Shown here piece after piece: positions 48,144 to 55,965 of a stretch of DNA of 64,000 nt. The notes beneath the pieces are model-generated. The model did not search any database. It was not told where the DNA came from and saw only the letters and a list, made by a program, of their open reading frames with translations. The position numbers and the translations under genes are program-made. Location of the stretch: positions 6,806 through 70,805 of the forward strand of contig DCUB01000061.1 in NCBI GenBank assembly GCA_002329365.1. Reading direction: 5' to 3'. Numbering within the stretch: position 1 is the stretch's first letter; each line of letters starts with the position of its first letter. Source of the stretch: Ruminococcaceae bacterium UBA1425. GTDB taxonomy: Bacteria > Bacillota > Clostridia > Oscillospirales > Acutalibacteraceae.

Positions 48144-48176
48144 CGCGGGTTGTCACAAAAGACAGCCCGCGTTTTT
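48144..48176. terminator. bidirectional terminator between dpaB and the MATE gene
   Basis: 11-bp stem CGCGGGTTGTC / GACAGCCCGCG, 6-base loop, TTTTTAT after it on the plus strand and an A-run before it that serves the minus strand. Confidence 0.85.
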
Positions 48177-49530
48177 ATATTTCAGGCCTGCGTTTTTTCC
48201 ATGACCCGCAAAAAAGATAAATAACGCCGGGTATGGCGGTGCCGTAGGAGGCAATCCCGTAGCCGAGGAAAAAGCCGAACAGCCCCAGATCGAAAAAGTC
48301 GCCCAGAAGCCGACAGAACCCTATGCGAAGGACAAAGCCGTCTATGAGCGCGAACGCAAGGCTTAAACCGGAGTTTCCTATGCCCTGTATGAATCCGTTT
48401 GTGCCGCGCATTACAGCCATCGCCGGGAAGCCCCATATAACGGTGCGCATAAACACGGGCGCGAGCAAAAGCACGCCCTGTTCCTTTGTGAACAGGCGGA
48501 ACATTCCTTCAATATCAACAAGAAATAGCGCTGCGAAAAACGCGTATACGGCAAAGCTGTAAAGCCAGCCCCGGTATACGGCTTTTTTCGTTCTTTCAAT
48601 ATTACCGGCGGCAAAATTCTGCCCCGTCAACGTCGACACGGAGTAATTTACCGCGAGCGATATTTTGTCGGGGATGTCGTTGACCCTAAGTCCCGTTCCG
48701 AAAACGGCGGACGCCTCCACGCTTACGCTGTTGACAAGAGATGTGACGTACATCATGGAAAGGTTAACGGACGCGCTCCTCAGGGCAAAAGGTATGCCGA
48801 GCTTTAAAAGCGATACGGCGGCACTTCTGTCAGGCAGAAAGCTGCGAGGCTTAAAGTCAAACCCGAACGACTTCCTGTTCCGCGCAAGATATACGACTGA
48901 CCATATAAATGAAACACCCTGTCCCGTTACGGTGGCGAGAGCCGCTCCCGCCGTACCCCAATGAAGAACAACGACGAACAGTATGTCGAGCGCGATATTG
49001 GTTAAACCCGCGATTATGATATACAGGCAGGGCTGCTTTGAGTTTCCCATGCCGCGCAGAACGGAGGAAACCATGTTGTAGCCGTATGAAAAGAGCATCC
49101 CCGCCGAGCTGATGAAAAGGTAATCGACGGCAGGCTCAAAGGATATTGCGGGTGTATCGAGAAGGCGTAGTATTCCGCGGCAAAAGAACATGCCGGTGAG
49201 GGTAGCGACGATTCCTATTACTGCCGTTATAGTAAAAAGCGTGCCGACGGCGCCGTTTATCTCATCCTTTTTACCCGCCCCTATAAGCTGCGATATAAGC
49301 ACCTGACCGCCCATAGAAAAGCCGATGCATGTAAGCGTCATAAACGACGCGACCTGACCTGCCGTAGCCACCGCGGAAAGCCCCGCGCTGCCCAGCACAT
49401 TGCCGACGACTATCATATCGATTATTGTATAGGCAACCTGAAGCGCGTTCGACACCATGAACGGAAGCGAAAACGAGAGCATTTCCCTTCGAAGGCTGCC
49501 TTTTGTATAATCCTTTATAATCCCTGACAT
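48175..49530 (-). CDS. MATE-family efflux transporter
   Basis: 451 aa with about twelve membrane helices in two similar halves; typical MATE segments LPFMVSNALQVAYTIIDMIVVG and LLKLGIPFALRSASVNLSMMYV. Na+- or H+-driven exporter of drugs or metabolites; substrate unknown. The sequence around the stop overlaps the terminator. Promoter not obvious. Confidence 0.9.
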   Translation of the reverse strand: MSGIIKDYTKGSLRREMLSFSLPFMVSNALQVAYTIIDMIVVGNVLGSAGLSAVATAGQVASFMTLTCIGFSMGGQVLISQLIGAGKKDEINGAVGTLFTITAVIGIVATLTGMFFCRGILRLLDTPAISFEPAVDYLFISSAGMLFSYGYNMVSSVLRGMGNSKQPCLYIIIAGLTNIALDILFVVVLHWGTAGAALATVTGQGVSFIWSVVYLARNRKSFGFDFKPRSFLPDRSAAVSLLKLGIPFALRSASVNLSMMYVTSLVNSVSVEASAVFGTGLRVNDIPDKISLAVNYSVSTLTGQNFAAGNIERTKKAVYRGWLYSFAVYAFFAALFLVDIEGMFRLFTKEQGVLLLAPVFMRTVIWGFPAMAVMRGTNGFIQGIGNSGLSLAFALIDGFVLRIGFCRLLGDFFDLGLFGFFLGYGIASYGTAIPGVIYLFCGSWKKRRPEI

Positions 49531-49626
49531 ATCAAACCCGCGTTTTTATTGTCGGGCATAAGCCCGCGTTTTATTATGCGCAAAAACCGCCCGTAATAAT
49601 GCGCGCATAAAACAGAGAAAAAACGC

Positions 49627-49659
49627 TTGACAAATATGTTAGCTTATGCTAACATATTT
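49627..49659 (+). promoter_or_regulatory. feo promoter overlapped by a DtxR/MntR-type operator
   Basis: TTGACA (49627-49632), 17-bp spacer, TAACAT (49650-49655). The spacer and -10 are covered by a perfect inverted repeat with 12-bp arms AAATATGTTAGC (49632-49643) and 49648-49659, centre TTAT. The TTAGC...GCTAA core is of the kind used by iron- or manganese-dependent DtxR-family repressors. No such regulator gene is in the window. Confidence 0.8.
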
Positions 49660-49727
49660 ACGGCAAAGCAGCATTGGGACATGTTTTTTTCCGCGGCTCA
49701 TATATTTGAAAGGTGAGGGTGTAGATA

Positions 49728-49958
49728 TTGACGCTCGACAGTATGCCAATAGGAAAAACTGCAAAAATAGAATCGGTGGGGGGAGAGGGGGCGCTCCGTC
49801 TGAGACTCCTTGACATGGGTTTAATCCCCGGCACGGAGGTAACCGTTCAGAAAACCGCGCCTCTCGGCGACCCCTTGGAAATCTCCGTGCGCGGTTATCA
49901 GCTCACCATACGAAAGGACGACGCAAGGCTTCTGAGCGTCAGGGAGGAAAATAAATGA
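49728..49958 (+). CDS. feoA: ferrous iron transport protein A
   Basis: 76 aa, SH3-like small protein that assists FeoB. TTG start at 49728 preceded by GGTGAGGG. Segments GGEGALRLRLLDMGLIPGTEV and DPLEISVRGYQLTIRKDDARLL are diagnostic. Overlaps feoB by 4 bases. Expected to be repressed when iron is sufficient. Confidence 0.93.
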   Translation: MTLDSMPIGKTAKIESVGGEGALRLRLLDMGLIPGTEVTVQKTAPLGDPLEISVRGYQLTIRKDDARLLSVREENK

Positions 49959-51964
49959 TATTCGCTCTCGTAGGGAATCAAAACAGCGGGAAAACAACGC
50001 TTTATAACGCTCTCACAGGCTCTAACCGTCATGTAGGGAATTTCCCCGGCGTTACGGTCGACAGCAAAGCGGGCGAAATCCGCGGGGCAAAGGGGCATTT
50101 CGTCGTCGACCTGCCGGGTATTTACTCCATCCGCCCGTACTCGTCGGAAGAAATAGTAACGCGCGACTTCATTATAAACGAAAAGCCCGACGGAATAATA
50201 AACATAGCCGACGCTTCGAATATCGAGCGCAACCTTTATCTTACGCTTCAGCTGCTCGAACTCCAGATACCGACGGTGCTTGCCCTGAATATGATGGACG
50301 AGGTGCGCGGAAACGGAGGAACCATTGACATAGCGGCAATTTCAAAGCTTTTGGGAATACCTGTTGTTCCTGTTTCTGCCGTAAAAAACGAGGGCATAAC
50401 AGAGCTCATAAAAACAGCCGTGGATACGGCGCGAAACAGAGCATTGCCTACAGTTACCGACTTTTGTCCGTCCGGTCCCTTTCACCGCTGCATTCATTCC
50501 GTTTCCCACGTCGTCGAGGACCATGCCCAAAGGATTGGAATATCACGCCGGTACGCCGTTACAAAGCTTATCGAGGGCGACGACAGCGGGTTTATCGGCA
50601 GGCTCGGTTTATCTCAGAACGAGCTTGAGCTCATAGAGCACTCCATTGTCGAAATGGAAAACGAGCGAGGGCTTGACCGCAACGCCGCACTTGCCGACAT
50701 GCGTTACTCCTTTATAGAGGATGTCTGCCGCCTTACCGTCGTCAAAGGACGCGTCAGCAGGGAGAGGCTGCGCAGCGAGAAAATCGACAGGCTTCTTACA
50801 AACAAAACAGCGGCTCTTCCCATATTTTTCGCCGTTATGGTTCTTATTTTCTGGCTTACCTTCGGCGTTATCGGCAGCTTTCTTTCCGACCTCATGTCAA
50901 GGGACATTGACCTGTTAGCGTCCTTCGTCGACAGAGGCCTTGAAAGATACGGCATGAACCCCGCCGTCCAAAGCCTTGTTATAGACGGAATTTTTGCCGG
51001 CGTCGGCAGTGTCGTTTCTTTCCTGCCGCTCATAGTCGTGCTGTTCTTCTTTCTTTCCGTGCTTGAGGACACCGGCTATATGGCGCGGGTGGCGTTCGTA
51101 ATGGATAAGCTGCTGCGCGGGCTCGGTCTTTCAGGCCGCAGCTTCGTTCCGATGATAATAGGCTTCGGCTGTTCCGTGCCCGCCATAATGGCGACAAGAA
51201 CGCTGTCAAGCGAGCGCGACAGAAAGATGACCATTCTGCTTACGCCGTTTATGAGCTGCTCGGCAAAAATACCTATATACGCGGTGTTCAGCGCGGCGTT
51301 CTTCCCGGGACGCTCTGCCCTTGTAATGACGTCGCTGTATATAGGCGGCATGTTTGTCGGGGTATTGACGGCAATGCTTCTGAACAAAACGGCTTTTCGC
51401 GGAAAGCCGGTGCCCTTCGTAATGGAGCTTCCGAATTACAGAATCCCTTCGTTTAAAAGCGTAGTCCTTCTGATGTGGGAAAAGGCGCGTGACTTCCTGC
51501 GGAAGGCGTTTACCGTGATTCTTCTCGCTACAATAGTAATCTGGTTCCTCGGGGCGTTCGATTCGCGCCTAAATTTCACCGAAAACAGCCAGGAAAGCCT
51601 GCTTGCCGCCATAGGAAGGCTCATAGCTCCCGTTTTCCGCCCCTTGGGCTTTGGCGACTGGCGGATAGCGACGTCGCTCATAGCCGGCTTTTCAGCAAAG
51701 GAAGCGGTTGTCAGCACCCTCGGCGTACTGACGGGCGCCGGTGTCTCCGCGCTCGACGCCACGCTGCCCGGAATGTTTACAACGGTTTCTGCCGTCAGCT
51801 TTCTTGTTTTTACGCTGCTTTATACGCCGTGCATAGCTGCCGTAGCGACTATAAGGCGCGAGCTTCGTTCACGCCTTGAAACGGCTGCCGTCGTTGTCGG
51901 CCAGTGTCTTATAGCGTGGGTATGCGCCTATGCCGTTTATACTGCCGGCAGCCTTTTGAGATGA
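49955..51964 (+). CDS. feoB: ferrous iron transporter FeoB
   Basis: 669 aa. N-terminal GTPase (ALVGNQNSGKTTLYNAL; DLPGIYS; LNMMDE), helical spacer domain, then membrane domain with the Gate motifs FGCSVPAIMATRTL and LYTPCIAAVATI. Main Fe(II) importer in anaerobes. Translation coupled with feoA. Confidence 0.96.
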   Translation: MIFALVGNQNSGKTTLYNALTGSNRHVGNFPGVTVDSKAGEIRGAKGHFVVDLPGIYSIRPYSSEEIVTRDFIINEKPDGIINIADASNIERNLYLTLQLLELQIPTVLALNMMDEVRGNGGTIDIAAISKLLGIPVVPVSAVKNEGITELIKTAVDTARNRALPTVTDFCPSGPFHRCIHSVSHVVEDHAQRIGISRRYAVTKLIEGDDSGFIGRLGLSQNELELIEHSIVEMENERGLDRNAALADMRYSFIEDVCRLTVVKGRVSRERLRSEKIDRLLTNKTAALPIFFAVMVLIFWLTFGVIGSFLSDLMSRDIDLLASFVDRGLERYGMNPAVQSLVIDGIFAGVGSVVSFLPLIVVLFFFLSVLEDTGYMARVAFVMDKLLRGLGLSGRSFVPMIIGFGCSVPAIMATRTLSSERDRKMTILLTPFMSCSAKIPIYAVFSAAFFPGRSALVMTSLYIGGMFVGVLTAMLLNKTAFRGKPVPFVMELPNYRIPSFKSVVLLMWEKARDFLRKAFTVILLATIVIWFLGAFDSRLNFTENSQESLLAAIGRLIAPVFRPLGFGDWRIATSLIAGFSAKEAVVSTLGVLTGAGVSALDATLPGMFTTVSAVSFLVFTLLYTPCIAAVATIRRELRSRLETAAVVVGQCLIAWVCAYAVYTAGSLLR

Positions 51965-51974
51965 GGTGATTATT

Positions 51975-52133
51975 ATTAACGCGTTCGATATCATGGTCCT
52001 CTTGGTCGTTGCTCTTTGTGTCGCGGGTGCTGTTATTTATCTCGTCAGGCTGAAGAAAAAGGGCAAAAGCGTATGCTGCGGCGACTGCTCAAAATGCGGC
52101 ATGGAGTGCACGGAAAGAATACAAAAGCCATAA
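51975..52133 (+). CDS. FeoB-associated cysteine-rich membrane protein
   Basis: 52 aa. One membrane helix (residues 6-24), basic linker, then C-C-x2-C-x2-C-x3-C cluster (KSVCCGDCSKCGMEC), as in the PF12669 family that follows feoB in Firmicutes. The natural N-terminus is [M]NAFDIMVLLVVAL; the codon in that position is ATT at 51975 with GAGGTG 8 bases upstream, while an in-frame ATG six codons later would cut into the helix. The 11-base distance from feoB indicates co-transcription. Confidence 0.75.
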   Translation: MNAFDIMVLLVVALCVAGAVIYLVRLKKKGKSVCCGDCSKCGMECTERIQKP

Positions 52134-52137
52134 ATCA

Positions 52138-52166
52138 AGGCAGCACGGTAAGAACCGCGCTGCCTT
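52138..52166. terminator. stem-loop after the feo operon
   Basis: AAGGCAGC-A-CGGT / ACCG-C-GCTGCCTT with AAGA loop. It lacks a good T-run on the plus strand, so efficiency is doubtful. Confidence 0.45.
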
Positions 52167-52183
52167 AAAAAATCCATCTGAAA

Positions 52184-53308
52184 TTAATCAATGCTCCAGC
52201 GGCTGTAAACGATTGACGTGCCGAAGCCGTCGCCCGGGAAAAGCTGATAATAAACGGTTATTACAGAGCCGTCCTCCGTTTCGATGCTGCACGGATAGCC
52301 CATGTCGTCGTTTTTAATAAACATGCCGTTTACGGTGTGCTCCGCCGACCATGTGCGCCCGTTGTCGGCGCTTATAACGGCGCGTATTTCGAAAGGCTCT
52401 TTCCTGCGTCCGTAGGTAATTATAACCCTGCCGGAGGAATGGACGAGTATGTGCGGCGGCGAGCCGTAAACGTCAAGGTGTTCGGGTGTAGTCCACGTCG
52501 CGCCGCCGTCTTCGGAACGGCTGAGGAATACCGTAAACGTGTTTTTGTAAATTTCAGGCGTAATGTTCTGAGCCCTTATCGCGCAAAGCAGGCTCCCGTC
52601 GGGCAGCTCTGCGGCGTGCGGCTCGTGAAGGCTTTTGTATTCGACGCCGAAGGGCGGAGGTATTGTTCCGGCTTCCGAAAACGTTTCGCCGCCGTCCGTG
52701 CTTTTGAAGCATTTTATTTTGTTTTTTGTCTCGTCAGAAACGTGGCCGCCGTCGTGAATGTACATCTCCTTGCCGACGTAAAGCACCGTGCCGTCCGACA
52801 TCAGTGACGGGCCGTGCGGGGCGGAAACGGGAAGCGTTCTGACATCTCCCCACGTCTTGCCGTTATCGGCGCTTATAATGTAGTGCGAGCCTCCCGCGCG
52901 AACACTGCCGTCAAGCTGCGCGTAGTCTTTTATGTGTTTTTTAACCTCGTCGCCGCAGCCGAGCTGTTCCGCGCTTCTTACAATGCTTTCATAGTAGCGG
53001 CTTTCATAGCCTTCCGCCGAATGACAGAAAAACGTGACCATGATTCTGCCGCCGCCGAGGTTTAATATTCCCGAATCGCGGTCGTCAAGTGCTGTGTCGT
53101 TTATAACGCGCCCGTCCGACCACGTTTTCCCGCCGTCGGAGGAGGTGCATAAAACCGTCTGACCAAAAGGACAGATGTGCGCAAGGCGGTTGCCCGAAAA
53201 CGAAACGGCAAGCTCCCCGCCGTCAATCCTTGCAATACTCGGCCACGCGTTGTAGCCGCGGGCGGTGTCCGCCGTCCTGTAAATTACGCCGCTGTCAAGA
53301 ATTTTCAT
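52184..53308 (-). CDS. sialidase-like protein with BNR/Asp-box repeats
   Basis: 374 aa from the ATG at 53308 (GGGAGGG just upstream). Five Asp-box repeats of the form S-x-D-x-G-x-T-W are visible (SSDGGKTWSDG, SADNGKTWGDV, STDGGETFSEA, SEDGGATWTTP, SADNGRTWSAE), giving a six-bladed propeller. The N-terminal WPSIARI replaces the usual RIP motif of GH33. No signal peptide, so probably cytoplasmic; could be an exo-sialidase or a related glycan lyase/hydrolase. Confidence in propeller fold is high, in substrate low. Confidence 0.82.
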   Translation of the reverse strand: MKILDSGVIYRTADTARGYNAWPSIARIDGGELAVSFSGNRLAHICPFGQTVLCTSSDGGKTWSDGRVINDTALDDRDSGILNLGGGRIMVTFFCHSAEGYESRYYESIVRSAEQLGCGDEVKKHIKDYAQLDGSVRAGGSHYIISADNGKTWGDVRTLPVSAPHGPSLMSDGTVLYVGKEMYIHDGGHVSDETKNKIKCFKSTDGGETFSEAGTIPPPFGVEYKSLHEPHAAELPDGSLLCAIRAQNITPEIYKNTFTVFLSRSEDGGATWTTPEHLDVYGSPPHILVHSSGRVIITYGRRKEPFEIRAVISADNGRTWSAEHTVNGMFIKNDDMGYPCSIETEDGSVITVYYQLFPGDGFGTSIVYSRWSID

Positions 53309-53342
53309 TTCTTTCCCTCCCGTGTTGTCTGCTACGATGATA

Positions 53343-53371
53343 ATTATACAGTACAGATAAAAATGATTCAA
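53343..53371 (-). promoter_or_regulatory. sigma-A promoter of the sialidase-like gene
   Basis: On the minus strand TTGAAT (53366-53371), 17-bp spacer, TATAAT (53343-53348), 35 bases before the ATG. Confidence 0.75.
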
Positions 53372-53416
53372 TATTTTTATAAGTCGAAAATATATTCAAT
53401 AAAAATGAAAAACAGC

Positions 53417-53446
53417 TTGACATGTTACCTATAACAGCATTACAAC
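53417..53446 (+). promoter_or_regulatory. promoter with operator-like palindrome before the decayed HTH locus
   Basis: TTGACA (53417-53422) and TACAAC (53441-53446) with an 18-bp spacer that contains TGTTA-N4-TAACA (53423-53436). The AAGGAG site follows at 53454. Confidence 0.55.
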
Positions 53447-53468
53447 ACACAATAAGGAGCAATAAGTA

Positions 53469-53858
53469 ATGAAAGACGACGTTTTTTATACTGTCGGCAG
53501 ATTTCCGAAATGCTTAACCTGCACGGGAAGACAATCCGGCGTTATATTCGCGAGGGCAAGCTGCGCGCCTGCAAAACCGGCAAGAGCTGGCGTGTTTCGG
53601 GACATGACCTTAGCGTGTTTACGGAAAAAAGCCTTAACACCGAAGCAAAAGAGCCGGACGGCGCGTCAACAGAAAAGGCCGGTGCTGTTTATCGCGGGAG
53701 AGGACGATGTAATCATTTACGCCGAAGCGTCGGCGCGCCGCTTGGAAAAGCTGCTTCCCGACGTGCAGACACATCTGCTTAAAAACTGCGGTCACGCGGT
53801 AATGCAGGCGGCAAGCCTCATCATTCCGTTTTTAGACAAAAAGGTAATAACAGTATGA
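53469..53858 (+). pseudogene. decayed excisionase-type HTH gene joined to the end of an alpha/beta-hydrolase gene
   Basis: The first nine codons (MKDDVFYTV) and the next frame (QISEMLNLHGKTIRRYIREG, RACKTGKSWRVSGHDLSVF) together form a normal MerR/excisionase-like HTH domain; the join at about 53495 is explained by loss of one base. Farther on, PVLFIAGEDDVIIYAEA ... LKNCGHAVMQ is the C-terminal end of an alpha/beta-hydrolase (loop and catalytic His region), lacking its first ~170 residues. A deletion has fused the two. The last base overlaps the DUF4180 start as ATGA, showing an original HTH-hydrolase-DUF4180 operon. Confidence 0.75.
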
Positions 53859-54196
53859 AGACGGTAATGATAAACGGCAGCAGAGCCGCCGAGGCAGACA
53901 TCAATGTAATAATCCGCAATTCTCAGGATATGCTTGATTTAATGGTGTCGGCGAGGTATGAGTGCGGCTGTGACACCATATTGTTAAGAAAGGAAAACCT
54001 TGACGAGGGCTTTATTGATTTGAAAACAGGTCTTGCGGGGGAAATACTCCAAAAAATCTCAAACTACGGCTTTAAGCTTGCGGTAATCGGCGATTTCGGC
54101 AGGTACAAGAGCAAAAGCCTGCGTGATTTTCTATACGAAAGCAACAAAGCGGGGCGCGTTATGTTCGTGTCAGACTTAAAGGAGCTGCTTCTCTGA
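53855..54196 (+). CDS. DUF4180 domain protein
   Basis: 113 aa. Matches the pattern of DUF4180 proteins (ILLRKENLDEGFIDLKTGLAGEILQK, KLAVIGDFGRYKSKSLRDFLYESN). Function unknown; these proteins often sit next to alpha/beta-hydrolases and HTH regulators, as the remnants upstream suggest. Start ATG overlaps the stop of the remnant. Whether it is still expressed depends on the promoter at 53417. Confidence 0.85.
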   Translation: MKTVMINGSRAAEADINVIIRNSQDMLDLMVSARYECGCDTILLRKENLDEGFIDLKTGLAGEILQKISNYGFKLAVIGDFGRYKSKSLRDFLYESNKAGRVMFVSDLKELLL

Positions 54197-54216
54197 TGTT
54201 TTGCTGTCGTAAATGC

Positions 54217-54245
54217 TTGACAGGATTTTTAATGTTATATATAAT
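54217..54245 (+). promoter_or_regulatory. consensus promoter of ndk
   Basis: TTGACA (54217-54222), 17-bp spacer, TATAAT (54240-54245); the leader of about 165 bases to ndk contains two palindromes. Confidence 0.8.
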
Positions 54246-54312
54246 TTATGTGTAATACTGCGAAAAAATCAAATGCTTTAAAGACTTGCTAATACTTAAA
54301 ATTTATTCGTGG

Positions 54313-54372
54313 GGAACGGTCTTGACCATTCCGTAAGGTCGTGTGAAGCTTCGGACACGGCGCGCCGTGTCC
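54313..54372. repeat. two palindromic repeats in the ndk leader
   Basis: GGAACGGTC-TT-GACCATTCC (54313-54332, one mismatch) is copy 5 of the GGAACGG family. It is followed by a perfect 20-bp palindrome of half-site GGACACGGCG (54353-54372). Confidence 0.75.
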
Positions 54373-54416
54373 CTACACAAACATTGAGTAATTTATTTGA
54401 ACGGGGAGATGACGCA

Positions 54417-54821
54417 ATGGGTATTGAGCGCACACTGGTTCTTTTAAAGCCGGACTGTATAAGACGCGGGCTTGTGGGAGAAGTAATCTCGCGAATAGAG
54501 AAGAAGGGCTATTACATTTCCGAAATCAAATCGCACATTTTGGACGAGGCGTGCTTAAGGGAGCATTACGCGCACATCGCGGACAAACCGTTCTTCCCGC
54601 GCATTCTCAGCTATATGACGTCCGGCTATGTTATTGCGATGATTGTCGAGGGCGAAAGCGTAATACAGGAGATGCGCAAGCTGATAGGCGCCACTAATTT
54701 CACCGAAGCCCCGGCGGGAACAATCCGCGGCGATTTCGCCTGCAATCCGAGGGAAAACATCATTCACGCGAGCGACACCCCCGAAAACGCCGAAGCGGAG
54801 ATACAAAGGTTCTTCGGCTGA
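54417..54821 (+). CDS. ndk: nucleoside diphosphate kinase
   Basis: 134 aa from the ATG at 54417 (GGGGAG 8 bases upstream). ERTLVLLKPDCIRRGLVGEVISRIE, GATNFTEAPAGTIRGDFA and the catalytic histidine in RENIIHASDTPENAEAEI. Balances NTP and dNTP pools. Confidence 0.95.
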   Translation: MGIERTLVLLKPDCIRRGLVGEVISRIEKKGYYISEIKSHILDEACLREHYAHIADKPFFPRILSYMTSGYVIAMIVEGESVIQEMRKLIGATNFTEAPAGTIRGDFACNPRENIIHASDTPENAEAEIQRFFG

Positions 54822-54853
54822 AGCGGTTGTCGCGCCCGGAATGACAACACCCT

Positions 54854-55029
54854 GTCATCCTGAGGCGCAGCGCGCCGAAGGAACTTTTTAAAGATTCTTC
54901 GCTGCGCTCAGAATGACAATGGTGTGCGCTCAGAATGACAATGGTGTGCGCTCAGAATGACAATGGTGTACGCTCAGAATGACAATGGTGTACGCTCAGA
55001 ATGACAATGGTGTACGCTCAGAATGACAG
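54854..55029. repeat. dispersed CTGAG element with a 22-bp tandem expansion
   Basis: 54854-54920 is an inverted copy of the element at 1-73 (GTCATCCTGAGGCGCAG ... GATTCTTCGCTGCGCTC). Its end is then expanded into a tandem repeat: unit starts CGCTCAGAATGACA at 54905, 54927, 54949, 54971, 54993 and 55015, exactly 22 bp apart (five full units and a partial one). No spacers, so not CRISPR. The gene-free stretch 54822-55167 holds this, a terminator and a promoter. Confidence 0.88.
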
Positions 55030-55068
55030 GCTTTCGGCATCAACACAGTAAGTATAATCAAAAGGCAC

Positions 55069-55093
55069 AGCCGGCGTTATGCGCCGGCTTTTT
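55069..55093 (+). terminator. intrinsic terminator of ndk
   Basis: 8-bp stem AGCCGGCG / CGCCGGCT with loop TTATG, then TTTTT. It lies beyond the repeat array. Confidence 0.85.
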
Positions 55094-55110
55094 GAGTTTT
55101 GCTCCGAGTA

Positions 55111-55138
55111 ACAGGATATATTCCTCGGGCATAAGATG
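55111..55138 (+). promoter_or_regulatory. candidate sigma-K-type promoter of the cupin gene
   Basis: AC (55111-55112), 17 bp, CATAAGATG (55130-55138), built like the dpaAB promoter at 46592. No sigma-A boxes are evident here. Confidence 0.4.
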
Positions 55139-55167
55139 TAATAAATTCTGTGAAAGGAAAGAACAAT

Positions 55168-55662
55168 ATGAGATATGACAGACCGTTCGGAGGTCAATAC
55201 GGCAACAACCCTTCAAACAACATGGTAAGGCGCGCGCAGCGGCGCGATTTGGGTGATTACGGACCGAACCCCTTTGTTATAGATATTGAAGACGCAACGA
55301 AAAATAACAACTTTTTCAGGTCCGCGCTTTGGACGGGCAGGTATTTGCAGCTTACGCTCATGAGCATAAACCCCGGGGACGACATAGGACTTGAGATTCA
55401 CCCCGACCACGACCAGTTCCTGAGGATTGAGCAGGGACAGGGAATCGTGATGATGGGCGAAAGCAGGGATAACCTGTATTTCAGAAACAGGGTTTCGGAC
55501 GATTACGCGATATTTGTTCCGGCGGGCGTCTGGCACAACCTTGTAAACACGGGGCGCGCGCCTCTAAAGCTGTATTCCATATACGCGCCTGTGGAGCATC
55601 CCTTCGGCACCGTTCACGCAACGAAAAAGGACGCTCTGGAGCGCCGCAACAATTACCGATAG
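55168..55662 (+). CDS. cupin-domain protein
   Basis: 164 aa from the ATG at 55168 (AAGGAAAG upstream; an earlier ATG six codons upstream lacks a site). A single cupin_2 barrel with the first metal motif LEIHPDHDQFLRIEQGQG and the second PAGVWHNLVNTG. The N-terminus is Asn/Gln-rich (GGQYGNNPSNN). Function unknown; the possible sporulation promoter suggests a spore-related role, which is inference. Confidence 0.87.
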   Translation: MRYDRPFGGQYGNNPSNNMVRRAQRRDLGDYGPNPFVIDIEDATKNNNFFRSALWTGRYLQLTLMSINPGDDIGLEIHPDHDQFLRIEQGQGIVMMGESRDNLYFRNRVSDDYAIFVPAGVWHNLVNTGRAPLKLYSIYAPVEHPFGTVHATKKDALERRNNYR

Positions 55663-55688
55663 GAACAAATAAAAAAGCTCAACATAGT

Positions 55689-55734
55689 AAAGACCTGTTC
55701 CCGCAGTATTATAGCACGCGGGACAGGTCTTTAT
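55689..55734. terminator. bidirectional terminator between the cupin gene and copA
   Basis: Stem AAAGACCTGTTCCCGC / GCGGGACAGGTCTTT with one bulge and 13-base loop. Confidence 0.85.
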
Positions 55735-55758
55735 ATATTCTTTCGGTAACAAATGCGG

Positions 55759-55965
55759 CTATACTATACCGGTAACCTTATAGCCCGCCTTTTCGACGGC
55801 CCCGCGGAGAACGGCGGTGTCGGTACCCTCCGGGAGCGTGACTGCTGCCGTGCCGTCTTCAAGGCTGACGTCAGCGGTGACACCCGGCACGGCTTCAAGG
55901 GCTTCCTTAACGTGGCGGACGCAGTTCTGGCACATCATGCCATCGATACTGATGATTTTTTTCAT
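55759..55965 (-). CDS. copZ: internal CopZ-like copper chaperone reading frame inside copA
   Basis: 68-aa in-frame product starting at the ATG at 55965 within copA. The start is preceded by GGAGG (55974-55978) at the ideal 8-base distance. The product is exactly one HMA domain beginning [15 protein letters not shown], like free CopZ chaperones. Internal initiation would give a CopZ besides the full CopA. Predicted from sequence only. Confidence 0.55.
   Translation of the reverse strand: MKKIISIDGMMCQNCVRHVKEALEAVPGVTADVSLEDGTAAVTLPEGTDTAVLRGAVEKAGYKVTGIV

Noticed and set aside
54905..55029. Tandem repeat read as a CRISPR array
   Set aside because: Units are 22 bp head-to-tail with no spacers and no cas genes nearby.
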